From Pyrus communis (lineage: Eukaryota > Streptophyta > Magnoliopsida > Rosales > Rosaceae): a stretch of DNA of 64,000 nt. This document shows, in pieces, positions 58,786-64,000 of this stretch. Position 1 is the first letter of the stretch. Every line of letters begins with the position of its first letter. The DNA lies in the NCBI RefSeq assembly GCF_963583255.1, contig NC_084813.1:1179001-1243000 (forward strand). Direction: 5' to 3'. The notes beneath the pieces were generated by a model that did no database searches, was not told where the DNA came from, and was given only the letters and a program-made list of their open reading frames with translations. A program made the translations under genes and the position numbers.

Positions 58786-59205
58786 AAACTCATTCGTGAT
58801 GTTAACTAGCTTGACATTTTTCTCCACCATCACGAAACTATCAATGCAATTCAAATCTCCATGATAACTTCCATGGTTGTGCATGTAGTGGGCAACCTCT
58901 AAAACCATCCTATATTCACATCACATGTACAACAAAGAGAAAATGAAAAGAGAAATCACATTTTGACTTAACATGCAACACCATTGTCAAAACTAAATAG
59001 AATAAATGAGGTCACGAATATGGAACACTTACTGTATAAAATTGCACCACCATGGACTAAGAACATCACTACTATGTTCTAGTGGCACTACTTTAGTAGC
59101 ATTATTTTTCCGGTTTAACCAAGGTCTCAGATAGCAATCGATACGATCCTAGTACACGAGCCACATGTTTCTTGTGTTGCAAACCAAACCCTGAGGATTG
59201 CGTCA
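58786..59205 (-). repeat. Unit A hairpin, reverse arm (about 420 bp)
   Basis: Reverse complement of 58268-58697, including the intron, so it arose from DNA and not from a spliced message. It ends at GATTGCGTCAAAA, where CGTCAAAA is shared with the leader of the next unit (57239-57246 in unit A), a junction microhomology. Confidence 0.9.
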
Positions 59206-60777
59206 AAACGTGAGTGGTTCCCTTCGAAGCTTGGCAGATGTGGCACCACTTTTGGATTCATACTCCTACCTGCATTTGTGAGAGGCATAAATCCTAGTCT
59301 CCTAGCACCACCGCAGCTCGACTTGTTCTCTCATCTCTAACGCACGGCCTCTCAGTCTCTCTAGATGCTCCAGTATTTGTTCACGACTTCAGCCTGTCTC
59401 ACACCTGCTTACAGTGACCTCTCATCCAGTTCCCTTCAGGTTCATTATGCTCTTTGCGTTCTGAATTTGGCTTTTACTTTCTTGATTTTCTTGGAAATAA
59501 TTTGCATCCCCTGCTTAGACGATATGGTGATGGACAAACCCTAAGCTTTTTTGCCCAAATTATTAAGGTCGAAACCTTGTTTCTTTTGCCCCTCGTGGGG
59601 ATTGAAAACTATACCCTACAAATTCAGCTCCTTTAAACACAGAATGAAATCAAAATTAGAATGGAAAAGATTTCACTCTATAATTTGTTTAGCAGAGATT
59701 TCGGTTAGTATTAAGTTCAACAGCGGGTTATCTCCTCACTCTAACAAGTAAGCAAGTCATATGAAGTTAATGAAACCTTTCATGGGAATATTTCACAAAA
59801 CTATCAACTACTTAGACCTCCTGGTTTGTTATTACATGTTTCCCAAATGATTCCGAAACCTTGTTTAATTTACTTCCCCCTTTCATCTTTGGCATAGAAA
59901 ACTATAGCTCAAGGAGTGGGCAATGCACTAGCGGAAGTCCAGCAAGAAAGGAACCGCAATAATCTTCCAGGAAAGGTAAGCAAATGTTTAATTATGGCCA
60001 TAATGTGTTGGGTCTATTGTTGGGAAATGTCATGTAGGCTTATATGTTATTGTAGGTAATTTGTGCAAGTGTTATTCCTTACTGGTACAAGTTCAAAGAG
60101 GGCGCATCCGCATTTGATGGGTTAATTCGATTAGGCAACGACAAAGAAAAGAAGGCGAAATATCCTGAAACACAAACCAAGAGCATTGTCACAAACAACT
60201 TGGGCTTAAATGACGACACAATCATCAGGGTTTGGTTTGCAACATATTGCAATACAAGAAACATGTGGCTCGTGTGCTACAATAGTTTCGATTGCTATCT
60301 CATACCTTGGTTAAACCGAAAAAATAATGCTACTAAAGTAGTGCCACTAGAACAGAGTAGTGATTATCTCAATCCATGGTGGTGCAATTTTATGAAGTAA
60401 GTGTTCCATATTCGTGACCTCATTTATTCTATTTAGTTTTGAAAATGGTGTTGCATGTTAAGTCAAAATGTGATTTCTCTTTTCGTTTGTTCTTTGTTGT
60501 ACATGTGATGTGAATATAGGATGGTTTTAGAGGCTGCCCACTACATGCACAGTTATGAAAGTTATCATGGAGATTTGAGTTGCATTGGTAGTTTCGTGAT
60601 GGTGGGGAAAAAGATCAAGCTAGTTAACATCGAGAAGGGGTTTCACGACATGCATGGCTTGCGTGCGTTGTCGCACAAGCTTTCAAACCTAAAGGTGTTT
60701 CGAGATTTGTTAAGGGATGAGTTGAAGCCCGAAATTGAGTGCGAGGATCGAGACCTCTTCTTTCAACATATCATTTT
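59206..60777 (+). pseudogene. Unit B forward half: second copy of the kinase-like pseudogene
   Basis: Leader 59208-59600 parallels 57240-57640 and retains about 20 bp (GACGATATGGTGATGGACAA) missing from unit A. The first exon block (to 59975) has a deletion after NYSS that shifts the frame. The second block (60056-60396) is fully open, VICASVIPYWYKFKEG to LNPWWCNFM. The third (from 60520) is open as MVLEAAHYMHSYESYHGDLS, KKIKLVNIEKG and LKVFRDLLRDELKPEIE, joining in frame through AA|GTAAGT and ATAG|G. So the two last exons are intact here but the first is broken. Confidence 0.6.
59975..60710 (+). repeat. Unit B hairpin, forward arm (about 736 bp)
   Basis: Begins at the splice donor of the first exon block. 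59975 faces 61482 and 60701-60710 faces 60787-60778. The loop is about 67 bp (60711-60777). Confidence 0.9.
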
Positions 60778-61482
60778 ACAAATCTCGAAATACCTTAAAG
60801 TCTCAAAGCTTGTGCAACAACGCTCGTGGACCATGTATGCCGTGAAACCCCTTCTCGATGTTAACTAGCCTGACCTTTTTCCCCACCATCACAAAACTAA
60901 CAATGCAACTCAAATCTCCATGATAACTTTCATAACTGTGCATGTAGTGGGCAGCCTCTAAAACCATCCTATATTCACATCACATGTACAACAAAGAGAA
61001 AGCGAAAAGATAAATCACATTTTGACTTAACATGTAACACCATTTTCAAAACTCAATAGAATAAATGAGGTCACGAATATGAAACACTTACGGTATAAAA
61101 TTGCATCACCATGGATTGAGATCATCACTACTCTGTTCTAGCGGCACTACTTTAGTAGCATTATTTTTCCGGTTTAACAAAGGTCTCAGATAGCGATCGT
61201 AGCACACAAGCCACATGTTTCTTCTGTTGCAAACCAAACCTTGAGGATTGCGTCGTGATTTAAGCCCAAGGTGTTTGTGACAATACTCTTGGCTTGTGTT
61301 TAAGGATATGTCACCTTCTTTTCTTTGCCGTCGCCTAATCGAATTAACGCATCAAATGCGGATACGCCCTCTTTGAACTTGTACCAGTAAGGAATAGCAC
61401 TTACACAAATTATCTGCAATAACATATAAGCCTACATGACATTTCCCAACACATTATGGACATAAATAAACATTTGCTTGCC
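60778..61482 (-). repeat. Unit B hairpin, reverse arm (about 705 bp)
   Basis: Reverse complement of 59975-60710 with both introns retained. At the CACGACGCAATCCTCAAGG site it matches unit A exactly instead of its own partner, while elsewhere (GATTAGGCGACGG) it is closer to unit B. It is therefore not a simple recent copy of the facing arm. Confidence 0.88.
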
Positions 61483-62469
61483 ATATCTTAGAGTTCATCG
61501 TGGTTCGTTTCTTCGTCTCTAGTATGTGCAACGTCCATTTCCATTGCACTATATTTTTAATCCTAAATGTAAAAGCAGGAAAGAAATTAAAAAAGGTTTT
61601 GAAAACACGTAGGGATTAGCCAAACAGATTTACAAGCTTTTCTCTCCCGCCTGACCATGTGCAAGCTGGACAACAGTAGCAAATGCCATATCAAGAAAAT
61701 AGAGATTAAAGATTTATTTAAGGGAGCTCAGAATTTTCAGGCCCCAAGCAACAGGATTAGGGCTCTATAAGAGAACAAGTTCAAATCTCCTAAATTAATT
61801 AATATTTATTTATTCATTTATGTAGGAAATTAAATCTCATGTAATTTGGTTGGATTAATTATATTTTCTTATTGTTGGTGTCGTTAAAATTGGTTTTGGA
61901 AAAAACTTGCCAAACCTTAACTCACAGCTTCAAGAACACAAAACCAAATCTGGGAAGGTCACTTAAACAAGTAAATGCATGATCATCATCTAAATGACTA
62001 CTCGAAATGTAAAGACAATTCACAAATCCAACCCAATCCAATACATACGACAGAAGAAAAAATTATCAAACCTTTCACAAATTCACAAAGGCCTAAAAGG
62101 AAGGAGAGGAGAAGAGAAAATGGTACCTGGAAACGTCAAACGAGTTGGGGTTCTAGGTTTCACCATTGAGAAACCCCAACACTCGGTTTGCATTTCATTT
62201 CTCAACTTTGGAACTCTCTAGTCTATTTAACAAGTTGGGGTTCCAGGTTTTACAAGCCTATATTAACAATACATTTTCCCACAAAACTGAAACGTCAAAC
62301 AAATTTCTGAGGAAACAAACAGTGGATGTGTAGAGAGAGAGGTACCATTGTTGTGGATTGGAGGGTCGCTGGCTCTTGAAGGGCAGAACGGCTGCTACTT
62401 CCTTCTTCTCGATCAAATAGAAGAAACCCGAATTTATTTATGTATGGATAAAAGTTTAAAGGGTGTATG
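61483..62469. other. Intergenic, no gene seen
   Basis: A phrase GAGTTGGGGTTCTAGGTTT/AAGTTGGGGTTCCAGGTTT is repeated at 62140 and 62232, and ACGTCAAAC at 62130 and 62290. Frames at 61975-62221 have no domain. Confidence 0.4.
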
Positions 62470-62690
62470 CCTCGTGTCGCGTTGTAATTGGTTGAAAATC
62501 TTATCGAAAATTATTCACAAAGATTCTGAATAGATAGCATCACGTGACGCAACATGATTGGTTAAAAATCTTATCGAAAATTTATCTACAAAATTCTTAT
62601 TCAATCATGACACATGACATTACGAGATTGGTTAAAAATCTTATCAAAAATCTATCCACTAAAATTGTAATTTCAAATAACCACACATGG
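62470..62690. repeat. Three degenerate tandem units of about 70 bp
   Basis: ATTGGTTGAAAATCTTATCG, ATTGGTTAAAAATCTTATCG and ATTGGTTAAAAATCTTATCA start at 62487, 62557 and 62628, each followed by AAAAT(T)TAT(C/T)... and a CACGTGAC/ACATGACA-type block between units. Confidence 0.8.
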
Positions 62691-62854
62691 AGTGACAGAT
62701 TTAGTTAAAAATTCAAAAATAAGCATGAAATTATCTTTTATTATTTTTTTACTTCGCATCTATACAAGTCCTCATCATCGTAGTACAAATAGCTAAAGTT
62801 TTAGAGCAAGTACAACCAATGCAGCTGGTTCAAAGCCTGTAAGAATATGCGTGA

Positions 62855-63040
62855 AGAAAGAGGATCCTAAAGAGGATTTGGAAATCTTTTAATCGTGTCT
62901 GTTTATCGTATATCAGACGATCATAAACTATTTTAATTTTTATTTATTTAAAATTGAACACAGACAAAAAACTGATCGTACGGTATACAATAAATGAACA
63001 CGATTAAAAGATTTCCAGGATCCTGAGAGGATCCTCATTC
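62855..63040. mobile_element. MITE family B copy 3 (about 185 bp)
   Basis: AGGATCCTAAAGAGGATTTGG and TCCAGGATCCTGAGAGGATCC ends, with inner CTGTTTATCGTATATCAGACGATCA and ACTGATCGTACGGTATACAATAAATGAA arms as in copies 1 and 2. Exact ends and target duplication unclear. Lies about 260 bp past the ARL8 stop codon. Confidence 0.7.
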
Positions 63041-63301
63041 TTGAGTGATAACATAGAAATATTTAATTAACAAAAAGGTGCTTCTAATTTGGGATCCTTC
63101 ATTTGAAATTGAAATGGTTACCAAGGAGCAAAGGACAATATAACCAAAGCATAACACACTTCGCAACTATACAACTCCTGTACAGATCTCTATTCGGAGT
63201 ATAGCTACCTACTATAGCCACAGAGTCTCGAAACGGTTGTTTTTATCGACATGTCTTTCAGCGCCTGATCTTCGCCTCGAAATGCAAGGGCCATTCGCGG
63301 A

Positions 63302-63682
63302 TCATTTTGCTGTTTTGGAGTGTTTGATAAGCCAATCAATGACGACATCTATGTTTACGGAGTCCTTGCATGAAATCATATAGCAGCACACTTCTTTGTC
63401 CGTGATTGAATCAAGGCCTCTGAAAACACCCAATGAAAAACATCAAGTAGCAATCAGCAAAAAAAAAAAAAAATGAAAATGGTGGGTGAAGCATCAACTT
63501 GTAGAATATTCTGTACTCACAGCTGATCAACCAATGCTTGCTTGGAAAGAGCCTCAGACTTATCGATTTTGTTGCCAAGAACAAGTAACGGAATCCCGCT
63601 TAAAGAAGGTTTCATCAAGAGGTCGTGCAGCTCACTTCGAGCTATTGGAACACTGTCTCTGTCAGCAGCATCAACTACATAG
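63302..63682 (-). CDS. ARL8: ARL8-type small GTPase, last two exons (5' part beyond the right edge)
   Basis: Exon 63682-63521 starts after GTCACAG and reads [40 protein letters not shown] and [13 protein letters not shown], with the donor CT|GTGAGT. Exon 63419-63302 follows TTTTCAG and reads [20 protein letters not shown] and [17 protein letters not shown], then TGA. GNKID is the guanine-specifying G4 motif and SCK the G5 motif. The near word-for-word match to plant ARL8 (ARLA1) makes the call safe. In other organisms ARL8 binds lysosomal/vacuolar membranes and directs vesicle traffic, and in Arabidopsis it is also required for tobamovirus replication. The G1-G3 exons lie outside, and the upstream intron fills the rest of the window. 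Confidence 0.95.
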
Positions 63683-64000
63683 CTGTGACAACATCCATCA
63701 TGAAATAACTATTATGTGTACGGAAAAGAATAAACTAATATGACAAGTCTTGAAATAGATTTGCCGTCTGATGAACCATACATTGCTATCTCAAAAGAAA
63801 CATATATTGTTGAAAAAAACTGATTAATGTCGCCAAAGAGAACGATAATGAATGACAGATAGCCCACTTTGTATAATACCAGATGTAAGAATAAAAGTAA
63901 GGAATCTTCGTTTTTCAATAATATAATTGCCATGGTTCTTAGAAGAATAAAATATCATAAAAGAAGAAAGAGCCCGATTTCGATTCAGGATTTAGTTTCA
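63683..64000 (-). other. ARL8 intron (open at the right edge)
   Basis: No further ARL8 exon is readable on the minus strand up to base 64000. The 73-codon frame at 63712-63933 is intronic. Confidence 0.6.

Noticed and set aside
58684..58908. 74-codon minus-strand frame nearly identical to 58575-58799
   Set aside because: It is the inverted copy of the same exon in the unit A hairpin and not an independent gene.
60520..60868. 115-codon open frame as an intact gene end
   Set aside because: Its last 30 or so codons read into the reverse arm of the hairpin, so the C-terminus is artificial.

Overview
This window is nuclear DNA of a flowering plant. Genes have GT-AG introns, intergenic DNA is AT-rich, and most of the sequence is transposable elements. 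The mix of small MITEs, tRNA-type SINEs, hAT elements and solo LTRs with a TGTGACA start recalls Rosaceae (apple/pear type). That assignment is inference from memory of such repeats and was not tested by a search.

Only four protein genes are well supported. (1) At the left edge, minus strand, the 5' part of a class 3 (mono/diacylglycerol-type) lipase, cut by the window end (1-1058). (2) A complete six-exon GDSL esterase/lipase of 365 aa on the plus strand (7738-9729). (3) A complete three-exon R2R3-MYB factor of 273 aa on the minus strand (42305-44443), of the clade containing Arabidopsis MYB20/42/43/85. (4) At the right edge, minus strand, the last two exons of an ARL8-type small GTPase (63302-63682). 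They are unrelated in function and each has its own promoter. A promoter-like stretch with a short first exon lies at 10818-11125 on the minus strand, without a recognisable continuation.

Layout: 1-1.06 kb lipase; 1.5-7.4 kb MITEs, a degraded coding remnant and a duplicated foldback element; 7.7-9.7 kb GDSL gene; 10.8-11.1 kb orphan promoter and exon; 11.3-22.0 kb a hAT-type element bounded by an 8-bp target-site duplication and enlarged by two solo LTRs in opposite orientation and several MITEs; 22.4-23.3 kb a dead LINE 3' end; 24-42 kb SINEs, Harbinger and Mutator MITEs and a Copia remnant with no convincing gene; 42.3-44.4 kb MYB; 45-50 kb further MITEs and a 1.65-kb Mutator-like element; 50.9-54.1 kb a 1.57-kb tandem duplication; 54.7-55.5 kb a small hAT; 57.2-61.5 kb two consecutive inverted duplications of a pseudogene whose reading frame resembles a kinase C-lobe; 62.5-63.0 kb tandem repeats and a MITE; 63.3 kb to the end ARL8.

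The most unusual structure is 57.2-61.5 kb. Two direct copies of one intron-containing pseudogene each carry a long reverse-complement copy of their own 3' half, with arms of about 0.42 and 0.7 kb and loops of about 90 and 67 bp. Transcripts would fold into long double-stranded hairpins, an arrangement known elsewhere to give rise to siRNA or young miRNA loci. That role is inference here.
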